This document shows positions 23,152 to 29,568 of a DNA stretch of 29,568 nucleotides, piece after piece. The stretch covers positions 1-29,568 of IMG/VR virus record IMGVR_UViG_3300032249_000022. The stretch is one strand, 5' to 3'. This DNA comes from a virus. The notes beneath the pieces are model-generated. The model worked only from the letters and a program-made list of their open reading frames with translations, was not told the DNA's origin and searched no databases. A program made the translations under genes and the position numbers. Within the stretch, counting starts at the first letter, position 1. Every line of letters begins with the position of its first letter.

Positions 23152-24501
23152 TCAGTTAGCTGTGCCTGTCGAGCGATAGCGAACCAGTGCGTTTGGATCA
23201 CGCACAGATGTTGCCAAACGCTTCTCACCAAAGAAGGTGATAAAACCTGGCAGTGTCTGGTCGTAACGGCGCATAACCATGTTCAAACGATCAATGATCG
23301 TGTGAGCGCGGCTCCAATCACCAAAGTACATTGGGTACAGGCTAGTAGTACCAGCAGCACCAGCAGTAGCTTGGCTAGGATTGTCCAAATAACGGTTCAT
23401 CACAACGTCAAAGCCAAGCATTTGACCAATGATGCCATCAGGGTTCAACGACTCAACAGAGTTGAAGATTGGACGACCGTTGGTGTCTTGCAGACCACGA
23501 ATTGCTTGAGCCAAGATTGGGCTAACCATAAACTTGGTGGCAGGAGTCCAATACTGCTGTGGCAAGGCGTAAATCGTGTTGATAACGTCTTTGTATTGGA
23601 TGTTGTTAGCACCAACAGTGTTGGCGTTGGTTGTGATCTGGTCATAAGTAGCCAACGAGTGCAGACCGCTTGAAGAACCAGTACCGCTAGTACCAAAAGC
23701 AGCAGCAGAAGTTGTGCCACCAGCGTAGGTAGAGTTAGCACCAGCGTACTGGTCCAAACCGCGCAGACCGTTAGTACCACCGTATGGGTTACCAGCGGAT
23801 TGAGCAGCCTGGTCATTGTTCTGCACCATCGACAGGGCTTCTGCCTGGGCAAATTCTGCCAGCATGTCGTCAACAACGTTGGCTTCCAGACCATCAATGT
23901 CATCCAAAGCCGCAGTACGGATTGGGAACTGAACGTTCAGGTCTTGCAAAACCAATTGCCAGATGCTTGTGTCTTCAGTAGTGGTTGCACCGTTGTTCTG
24001 AATCGTATAGCCCCATGCCACACCAGCGTTGCCGGTCTTGACACGGAATTGATAGCTAGAACCATCGGTAGCCACAGTGCGAGACAGACCGCGCATGGGG
24101 TTAGCCAAACGCAGAGCAGCAAACACTGGATCGTAGCCAGTACGACCACCCTTGCCATCACCGCCAGCAGTCAAAGCAGAGGCTTCTTTCAGGTACGCAT
24201 CCATTTGGGCTTCGTCTGCAAAAATTTGCAGTTCTTTTTCCAAACGGTTGTTGCCTTTGTAGAAAGCAGTCAGTTGCTCACGCACCGAACGGTTCACATC
24301 TTGGCGAACAGTCTTAGCGGGTGTGCGAATGAACTCAGGCATGTTGATAGAAGCAACTTTGGCTTCCAGAGCAGACACCATTTCTTGCATTTCGGCTTTA
24401 ACAGCCTCAACAGCAGCAGGAATTTTGGCTTCAACAGCCACGATGCTTTCAGCTTGTTTAGCTTCAATAGCATCCAATTTTTCGAGGATAACTTGGGACA
24501 T
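23152..24501 (-). CDS. major capsid protein, HK97 fold with delta domain
   Basis: The 449-aa protein follows the prohead protease and is built like HK97 gp5. Residues 1-55 are a coiled-coil delta domain rich in Ala, Glu and Lys (LEKLDAIEAKQAESIVAVEA). Residues 56-105 are a linker, and the shell domain begins near EASALTAGGDGKGGR (106-120). Shell signatures include RTGYDPVFAALRLANPMRGL, TSIWQLVLQDLNVQFPIRTA, PQQYW and LPGFITFFGEKRLATSVRDP. The delta domain is expected to serve as scaffold and be removed by the protease, probably in the 80-110 region; the exact site cannot be read. A shortened paralogue follows. The start is three bases after the protease stop, with AAAGGT upstream. Confidence 0.94.
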   Translation of the reverse strand: MSQVILEKLDAIEAKQAESIVAVEAKIPAAVEAVKAEMQEMVSALEAKVASINMPEFIRTPAKTVRQDVNRSVREQLTAFYKGNNRLEKELQIFADEAQMDAYLKEASALTAGGDGKGGRTGYDPVFAALRLANPMRGLSRTVATDGSSYQFRVKTGNAGVAWGYTIQNNGATTTEDTSIWQLVLQDLNVQFPIRTAALDDIDGLEANVVDDMLAEFAQAEALSMVQNNDQAAQSAGNPYGGTNGLRGLDQYAGANSTYAGGTTSAAAFGTSGTGSSSGLHSLATYDQITTNANTVGANNIQYKDVINTIYALPQQYWTPATKFMVSPILAQAIRGLQDTNGRPIFNSVESLNPDGIIGQMLGFDVVMNRYLDNPSQATAGAAGTTSLYPMYFGDWSRAHTIIDRLNMVMRRYDQTLPGFITFFGEKRLATSVRDPNALVRYRSTGTAN

Positions 24502-24504
24502 GAT

Positions 24505-25305
24505 TTAACCTTTAAGTCGTTTGTCAAGGAGTTTGAGAAGTTCACGTTGCTCAAGAGCCGCGAGAATTTCTGCTTCGGTTGCCTCCGCATCAGAATCACT
24601 CTGAGTTGGCGCATTTTCAATAGGCGTTTCAACAGCATCACGCTGCTCAATCACCGTCTTGAACACAGATGCGGCGGCAACCGACATCTGCTTGGACAGA
24701 CCTGCATCCCGCAAGGCTTCTTCCAATACTTTCAAATCAGCAGATCCATCAGGTCGGAAATACTCCAACTTTTTGATTTCTGCTTTCATGTTATTTGGGT
24801 GCATGACAACGCTAGTTTCGCGCAAACCACCTTTTGTGATTTGGAAATAACCTTCATCCCAATAATCGCTTGAGCCAGCAGGAAAAACAGAACCATCTTC
24901 TTTAACCCACTGATATTCTTCAGCATAAGCGCCAACAGAAACACCGCCAAACATATTGGGGCTTTCTTTCATCACTTGATACAGGTCCGAGCCAGTTGTG
25001 GTGTTGAGATACAGACGACCAGAAGCATTCATGCCTTCGTCATCCATTTCAATGCTTGTCCACTCACCCACAGGAATAGCGTCAGCATTGTGGTTGACAT
25101 ACATAGGCAGTGGTCGGCCCATTTCAGCAAACTCTTTGGCCCACTGCATAAAGCCTTCTGGCTTGTAGAAAAACTTACGACCATCGGCGCCTTCTCGCGC
25201 ACCCCAAGTCGTAATACGAGCCTCAATCTGTCCAGACGGTTCGCCGTTGCTGGCTTTTTCGTTCAGATTCAGCTTGGCTTCGCAGATTAAATTCAATGTC
25301 TTCAT
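24505..25305 (-). CDS. HK97-family prohead protease
   Basis: The 266-aa protein carries the U35-type protease core: MYVNHNADAIPVGEW (68-82) with candidate catalytic His72, and FGGVSVGAYAE (119-129) with candidate Ser123, followed by ETSVVMHPNNMKAEI. It should cleave the capsid delta domains and itself during head maturation. Residues after about 190 form a separate charged region (EEALRDAGLSKQMSVAAASV; EAEILAALEQRELLKLLDKR) that may take part in assembly before being cut away. AGGGG six bases upstream fixes the start. It is preceded by a 136-nt gap with hairpins and followed immediately by the capsid gene. Confidence 0.92.
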   Translation of the reverse strand: MKTLNLICEAKLNLNEKASNGEPSGQIEARITTWGAREGADGRKFFYKPEGFMQWAKEFAEMGRPLPMYVNHNADAIPVGEWTSIEMDDEGMNASGRLYLNTTTGSDLYQVMKESPNMFGGVSVGAYAEEYQWVKEDGSVFPAGSSDYWDEGYFQITKGGLRETSVVMHPNNMKAEIKKLEYFRPDGSADLKVLEEALRDAGLSKQMSVAAASVFKTVIEQRDAVETPIENAPTQSDSDAEATEAEILAALEQRELLKLLDKRLKG

Positions 25306-25338
25306 TGATTGCCCCTAAAGCAATAGATTGGTTATTGT

Positions 25339-25372
25339 CCTGTATTTTAGGGGGTTGCCCTAATAATACAGG
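25339..25372. other. long hairpin between portal and protease genes
   Basis: CCTGTATTTTAGGG (25339-25352), loop GGTTG, then CCCTAATAATACAGG (25358-25372) form a 14-bp stem with one bulged base. A second, smaller perfect hairpin, AGGTC-GTTT-GACCT, lies at 25382-25395. Neither is followed by a T-run on either strand, so they are not typical terminators. They occupy the longest gene-free gap of the window (25306-25441). Possible roles are mRNA processing or stability at the portal-protease boundary, or translational control of the protease. Confidence 0.65.
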
Positions 25373-25441
25373 CAACTGTTTAGGTCGTTTGACCTGTTTT
25401 GCTAATCCTACCAGATATTTTGTATCAGTGTACATGATATA

Positions 25442-26839
25442 TCAAGTAGTGCCAATATTCATTTTTTTGGTCTGATTGCCGCCACCGCCACCAGTATCTT
25501 GCGAACTTGATCCAGAAACAGGTTCAACAGCGTCAGGCTCTTTTACCAACTCATCAGCACCTTCCATAGAAGGCAAGTTCATGTAATTACGGGCTTCGTT
25601 AGGGGTCATAATGCCGCCTTTTACGCCAGCAGTAGCAAAGTTCATTTGATCCAAAGGCGCACCCTTCAGGAAATCCTTGGTGTCAAACTCAATACACAGC
25701 GATGGATAACCCTCCAACAAATGTTGAGTCAGTTTCTGTTGAATATTGACGATTGTTGGATACATGGTGGTTTTGTAAAACTCATCCAATGCTGTTTGGC
25801 TGTTGTTGAACTTGCCATCATGAATTCCAATCATAGAGGGGGGCACACCAAACAACCCGCAGATTCGGCGCATGGTTTGCAACTTCAAAGCAGCAGCGTC
25901 AGTATCTTGCAAGGTCAGCATTTCCAACTTTTGATACTTCATGCCCTGGTCCAGCAACATGCCTTGACCTGGCTTGCTTGGGTCACTGGTCTTGCTACCC
26001 GTCATGTTGTTCCACGCCTCTTTCAAACGGGCTGCAATCTCTTTGTACTTGCCATCAGGAATAACTTGTTCTGTGACAAACATGCCAGAGGGCTTTGCAC
26101 CGTTCTGCATGACAAAGTTAGCGTACAGGTCAATGTCTTGGTCCAGGCCAACCAACTCAGTTGCCAAAATAGCTTTGTTAAAACCAGCAGAACCTTGCCA
26201 TGCCATTTCTTTTGTGTGCATGACTTGGAAATACTTAAAATCATGGTCCTTGTTAAAGCCATAGCTAGGCGTAGACAAACGGAATGTCGGATAACGTGTA
26301 GGCGTAATGGTTACGGCAATCAGCGTTGAATCCAACACATACATTTCCAATGGTGTTTCAGTAGAACTGTTCTGATCTTTTCTCCACCACAAAGTAAATG
26401 CTTCACCAGACAATTCGTACCACATCAACCATTGATACCAAAACTCATACTTGCTTTGGAAGTTGTTTGGGTTTCCCAATAACTTGGCAACTTGCTTGGC
26501 TTTAGCCCTATCTCTAGAGCCAACACCTTCACCTCTTATTGCGTCAACACTTTTACCGTCAGTTGTTTCGCAACAAACCTTAATAGGCAGTTGAGCCAAA
26601 GCACGGGCTTTTACACCAACGCAAGACATAATTGTGCTGTTTCTGGTCAGCACAGACATATCCACTGGGCGACCAGCGGTAGTTGTGCTGGCAGTGGTCA
26701 CATAGAGGATCTGCGTGTTAACACCAGCACGTTTATCGCTACCCTGATAAACAATGTTGTTGCCAAGAGCCGTCTGACCGAACAATGTATTGCTCTCAGA
26801 CTGAGTGTTTTTACGCTTAAAAATGTCAAGAATTGGCAT
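25442..26839 (-). CDS. portal protein, HK97 family
   Basis: The 465-aa protein has HK97-type portal features: NSTIMSCVGVKARALAQLPI near residues 67-86, LLGNPNNFQSKYEFWYQWLM (about 120-139), GEAFTLWWR, and the long C-terminal half with RRICGLFGVPPSMIGIHDGK and DEFYKTTMYPTIVNIQQKL. It ends in a flexible Gly/Ser/Asn tail (TGGGGGNQTKK). Twelve subunits should form the ring through which DNA is packaged, together with the terminase upstream. GAGGGG lies seven bases before the start. A homing endonuclease gene separates it from the terminase, which is otherwise its usual neighbour. Confidence 0.94.
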   Translation of the reverse strand: MPILDIFKRKNTQSESNTLFGQTALGNNIVYQGSDKRAGVNTQILYVTTASTTTAGRPVDMSVLTRNSTIMSCVGVKARALAQLPIKVCCETTDGKSVDAIRGEGVGSRDRAKAKQVAKLLGNPNNFQSKYEFWYQWLMWYELSGEAFTLWWRKDQNSSTETPLEMYVLDSTLIAVTITPTRYPTFRLSTPSYGFNKDHDFKYFQVMHTKEMAWQGSAGFNKAILATELVGLDQDIDLYANFVMQNGAKPSGMFVTEQVIPDGKYKEIAARLKEAWNNMTGSKTSDPSKPGQGMLLDQGMKYQKLEMLTLQDTDAAALKLQTMRRICGLFGVPPSMIGIHDGKFNNSQTALDEFYKTTMYPTIVNIQQKLTQHLLEGYPSLCIEFDTKDFLKGAPLDQMNFATAGVKGGIMTPNEARNYMNLPSMEGADELVKEPDAVEPVSGSSSQDTGGGGGNQTKKMNIGTT

Positions 26840-26856
26840 GATTTCCCCTCAATTTC

Positions 26857-27426
26857 CTACACTTTAGCATTTTTCTTATTAAAAGACCAACCTTCTTTTG
26901 GCTGGACAGGATAATTCTTGTCATCCCTTTTTGCCACAAAGCCTATACATCTATTTCGCACAGTCATAATGGCGCAATTGTTTGCTTCTGCGGCAAGACG
27001 CAAAGAATGAAATTGCCCTTTTGGAGTATTCCAAGTTCCAATTGATAAAGTCTCCGAACTTTGATCGTAACGACTTCTACTGTAAGCCTTGTTTGCCTTG
27101 GCAAGGTTTTCTCTATGCTTTTGCGACAATTTTCTGCCCTTCATTAAATAATGGAATCCAGTTGGGCCTCCTCCAGCTTGCACGTTAACAAGATTTCCCA
27201 TAGGGAAAAAATACGCTATAACTTTTTTTTCAATGTCGTATGCAAGACTTTCCGACAAATTGTCTGCAATGATAAAAATTGTATAACCATCTTTTGCAAC
27301 CTCATGCCATGCCAAATTTCTTTGGCCCTTGCTTTTTGCTCGTTTTAAACACCCTTTGCCAACGTAAAAAACTGTTCCATCAGGCTTGCAATGCAAGTAA
27401 ACATAAAAGTTAGTTTTGGCGTTCAT
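26857..27426 (-). CDS. GIY-YIG homing endonuclease
   Basis: The start at ATG 27426 is preferred over a GTG at 27441, which directly abuts the terminase stop. The 189-aa protein opens with a GIY-YIG domain (FYVYLHCKPDGTVFYVGKG), with a likely catalytic Arg in KRAKSKGQRN and Glu in DIEKKVI. A NUMOD3-like motif follows (KGRKLSQKHRENLAKANK), then a DNA-binding C-terminus (TPKGQFHSLRLAAEANN). That last segment matches TPLGDFGTLREAAKAHN of the other GIY-YIG protein here. It interrupts the terminase-portal order and is best read as a free-standing homing endonuclease. Neither flanking gene looks disrupted. Confidence 0.9.
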   Translation of the reverse strand: MNAKTNFYVYLHCKPDGTVFYVGKGCLKRAKSKGQRNLAWHEVAKDGYTIFIIADNLSESLAYDIEKKVIAYFFPMGNLVNVQAGGGPTGFHYLMKGRKLSQKHRENLAKANKAYSRSRYDQSSETLSIGTWNTPKGQFHSLRLAAEANNCAIMTVRNRCIGFVAKRDDKNYPVQPKEGWSFNKKNAKV

Positions 27427-27441
27427 GCTTGCATTATACAC

Positions 27442-29121
27442 CTACCATTCTAATGCTCTAAATCCAAAAGAGTCTGATACAAAAACATTGTCTAAATGAC
27501 CATGAATTGCCATTATGAGTGCAATGATTCCATCTACTTTGGCGCTTGGGTCAGCTTCGTTTTTCCTGACCTTTACGTTTCCGTTCACATCAGTGTAAAC
27601 CTCGCAGTTTCCTAGCTGCCAGCCAACAAACGGGTTGCCATCATGATGAATTGCCTTCTTGAGAATTAGTTGTTCAGTAGATTTGGAAGGGTTTGACAAA
27701 ACAGCCATTCCTTGCCCCACCTTAACCACTGGCAACCCCTCCGCATACAAGTTAGCCACCAATGCGGCGGCATTGTATGGGTCAAAATTTACAGCCTTGA
27801 CACTATGTTTCTCACACTCTTGCTTAATGTATGACTCAACTTCGTTTAAGTCAGTTACGTTGCCTGGAGTAAGCCTCAATATGCCAGTTAAGTGAGCCTG
27901 AGAAAAAATGCCTTTGTAGTGATTTGGAATTAACTCAATGGATTCTTCCGGCAGAAAGAATTGGAACTTAGCATAGAAATTTTCTTCGCTATACCTGTGC
28001 AAAGTACAGACAGCGTTTAAGTCCCGAGTGTGCGCTAAGTCAAATGCCACAAAAGTAGCTTCTGGCTTGTCAGTAGGCATAGGCGCGACAGATTCATCCC
28101 AATATCGCCTATCAATCCAAGCCGAATTAGCCGAGACATAAATGTTCAACTGCTTGCACAGGAACTCGTTTAAAGATGCAGGTTTGGCAGCCGCTTCTTC
28201 AGCCATCTGCGAGATGTGCTGTGTCGTGACCGAAACCCCAAGCATGGGATTTGCTTTGCCCCATACAGCAGGATCAGCCCAATTATCGCCGGGGTCAATG
28301 CTATACAGTAAACCAAACCAACGATGGCTGTCAGCAGCAGCGCCCCGCAAAACATTACGAAAGTGAGAAAGGTCTTCAAAGAACTTGGTTTCCTTAGTGA
28401 AGCTGGCAGTTGTCAGATACATCCGCAAAGGGTTCTTACGAGCGCCCATACCCGAGTGCAACACCTCAATCGACTGTCTCTCAGTAATCTGAGCAGCTTC
28501 ATCAATCATGGCGCAAGACGGGTTCTTACCGTCACCTGTTTTTCTGTTTTCCCGTGACAGCGCACGATAAGTGGAAGTCGAGTCGCCAGCCTTTTTCAGT
28601 TCACTTCGGTAAGGGATAAACTTAGCCGCCAACTCAGGCTTCATATTCTCTACGATAGCCTTGGACGAATCAAAGCAAATACTCGCCTGATCCCTGTTGG
28701 TAGCCAGAGTAAACACTTCAGCACCAGCATCACCAAACTGCAACTCATACAACGCAATGATGGACGCAATGGTTGTCTTACCTGACTTGCGAGGAACGAA
28801 CAAAATGACATCAGTAACATAGCGATATGAATGGTCACGCCTATCCCTAAACCCGTAAATAGCCGCCAAGTACATGACCTGAAACGGCTGTAATTCAATT
28901 GACTTCCCGGCATCCGGGCCTTTAACGTGGCGGCAAAATTTGACGAATTTAAGGATGTGTTCAGCTTTGGCAGGCACAAACTCATAAGGCGCATCCTTAC
29001 GTTCGACCATATCCAAGAACCGTTGGCAAGCTAGTTTGACATCTTCGCAAGCCTGAATGTCACCCCTACTTACCGCTACCGCATACTCAAAAGCAGGGTT
29101 AAGCAGTGGCGAATAACTCAT
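27442..29121 (-). CDS. terminase large subunit
   Basis: The 559-aa protein has both engines of a packaging motor. ATPase: Walker A P110-RKSGKT-116 (in VPRKSGKTTIAS) and Walker B AMIDEA at 204-209 with catalytic Glu208. Nuclease: acidic residues D361 (VAFDLAHTRD), D447 (VNFDPYN) and D530 (AKVDGIIALI), the three-Asp RNase H-like set. Similarity is to the Terminase_1/HK97-Sfi21 group. It cuts concatemeric DNA and drives it through the portal. The start lies 23 nt inside the small-subunit gene, and the gene ends two codons before the GIY-YIG gene region. Full length and no missing motif. Confidence 0.96.
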   Translation of the reverse strand: MSYSPLLNPAFEYAVAVSRGDIQACEDVKLACQRFLDMVERKDAPYEFVPAKAEHILKFVKFCRHVKGPDAGKSIELQPFQVMYLAAIYGFRDRRDHSYRYVTDVILFVPRKSGKTTIASIIALYELQFGDAGAEVFTLATNRDQASICFDSSKAIVENMKPELAAKFIPYRSELKKAGDSTSTYRALSRENRKTGDGKNPSCAMIDEAAQITERQSIEVLHSGMGARKNPLRMYLTTASFTKETKFFEDLSHFRNVLRGAAADSHRWFGLLYSIDPGDNWADPAVWGKANPMLGVSVTTQHISQMAEEAAAKPASLNEFLCKQLNIYVSANSAWIDRRYWDESVAPMPTDKPEATFVAFDLAHTRDLNAVCTLHRYSEENFYAKFQFFLPEESIELIPNHYKGIFSQAHLTGILRLTPGNVTDLNEVESYIKQECEKHSVKAVNFDPYNAAALVANLYAEGLPVVKVGQGMAVLSNPSKSTEQLILKKAIHHDGNPFVGWQLGNCEVYTDVNGNVKVRKNEADPSAKVDGIIALIMAIHGHLDNVFVSDSFGFRALEW

Positions 29122-29470
29122 CTACATCACTCACTTTTGCTTTCAACTTCGGGCGACCACGGGCAACTAGACCCAATTCAGCCAGCATCTTGATAGCCTT
29201 ATCAGCCATCTCCGTGCGAATCTTGAACCAAGCGGTCACGCCTTCATTGTTGCCGTAAACCGTGACATGGCCCATCTCGCGGATGTTAATTTCAGCGGTC
29301 AGCATACTGTCCACTGTGTTGACCAAAGTGCCAACCAACAATTCGTCAGATGCCGTGAGTGTTCCTGTCGAGGCTTCGACTTCAGAACGAATGGCGGTTT
29401 CAAACGCAGCCCTGTTCCAAGTGGACGGGTCGTTCAAATAGCCTAGGATGTGACGAGGTTTTTTTGCCAT
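29099..29470 (-). CDS. terminase small subunit, P27-like
   Basis: The start at 29470 (MAKKPRHILG) is supported by AAAAGGA eight bases upstream; a longer frame from 29530 adds 20 unlikely residues across the ribosome site. The 123-aa product has an N-terminal basic region, a helical middle (ASDELLVGTLVNTVDSMLTA) and the P27-type ending GVTAWFKIRTEMADKAIKML then AELGLVARGRPKLK. P27-type subunits bind the packaging start site and hand DNA to the large subunit. The 98 bases upstream to the window edge contain no gene and no convincing promoter; they include a run of seven G on the coding strand. Confidence 0.85.
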   Translation of the reverse strand: MAKKPRHILGYLNDPSTWNRAAFETAIRSEVEASTGTLTASDELLVGTLVNTVDSMLTAEINIREMGHVTVYGNNEGVTAWFKIRTEMADKAIKMLAELGLVARGRPKLKAKVSDVDELFATA

Positions 29471-29568
29471 AGGTGAATTCCTTTTGTCTTGTTTACGCAA
29501 GCGTATCACATTCAAAGAATTCCCGCGCAAACTCCCCCCCTCTGACTTTGCACCTACCCGTAATTGAC

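Noticed and set aside
23800-24873. A 357-codon open frame on the plus strand
   Set aside because: It is antisense to the capsid and protease genes, whose products are clearly recognisable; its translation has no family-like features and no ribosome site context. It is a shadow frame.
25223-25435. A 70-codon minus-strand frame between portal and protease
   Set aside because: It has no Shine-Dalgarno sequence, overlaps the protease gene by 83 nt and runs through a strong hairpin. The protease start has its own good ribosome site. Kept as a structured non-coding gap.
29471-29568. Late promoter or cos site upstream of the small terminase
   Set aside because: No box pair with proper spacing and match, and no way to identify a cohesive end from a partial sequence; a G7 run and two GAATTC sites alone are not evidence.

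Overview
This window is a contiguous 29.6 kb stretch of a tailed double-stranded DNA phage (or prophage). It is almost fully coding, and every gene I can support lies on the minus strand, so functional order runs from the right end to the left. The modules are small and large terminase, HK97-type portal, prohead protease and capsid, a long non-contractile tail with tape measure and a lambda gpJ-type hub, a fibre cluster, then lysis. This is the plan of a siphophage. The GH108 endolysin, the GTA-type 3TM holin and the lambda-like tape measure and hub suggest a Gram-negative host; that is inference, and nothing here names the host. No integrase, repressor, replication gene, tRNA or rRNA is visible. 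The left end cuts through a gene, so the window is a fragment.

Layout, right to left. Packaging and head (29470-22060): P27-type small terminase, large terminase, a GIY-YIG homing endonuclease, portal, a 136-nt gap with hairpins, prohead protease, major capsid protein, an intrinsic terminator, then a second, shorter capsid paralogue. Connector and tail tube (22056-19551): gp6/gp8-type connector, stopper-like and tail-terminator-like proteins, then two tandem tail-tube paralogues. Tail assembly (19554-15431): two small unknown proteins, a gpG/gpGT chaperone pair made by a canonical A AAA AAC slip, a gp10-like protein in an unusual place, and the tape measure. Tail tip (15322-10286): two hub proteins, a GNAT protein and a gpJ-like hub. 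Fibres (10276-4266): collar-type fibre, GIY-YIG endonuclease, a beta-rich protein, a collagen-like fibre, a cupin, a 62-aa protein and a glycine-rich adhesin. Then come an HNH-AP2 endonuclease and a TPR glycosyltransferase. Lysis and left end (2631-1): two tiny membrane-protein genes, 3TM holin, GH108 endolysin, GNAT acetyltransferase and an edge-truncated HTH-metallophosphoesterase.

Most junctions are ATGA, TGATG or TAATG overlaps or gaps of a few bases, so the module is probably one translationally coupled late operon. The most distinctive property is that both main building proteins of the virion, the capsid shell and the tail tube, are present as adjacent paralogues. A strong terminator sits between the two capsid genes, which would make the second copy less abundant. 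Three free-standing homing endonucleases punctuate the region. The HNH gene sits exactly where the first ten codons of a second glycosyltransferase are stranded upstream, which reads as a scar of homing or recombination. No gap exceeds 300 bases; the longest is 136 nt (25306-25441).
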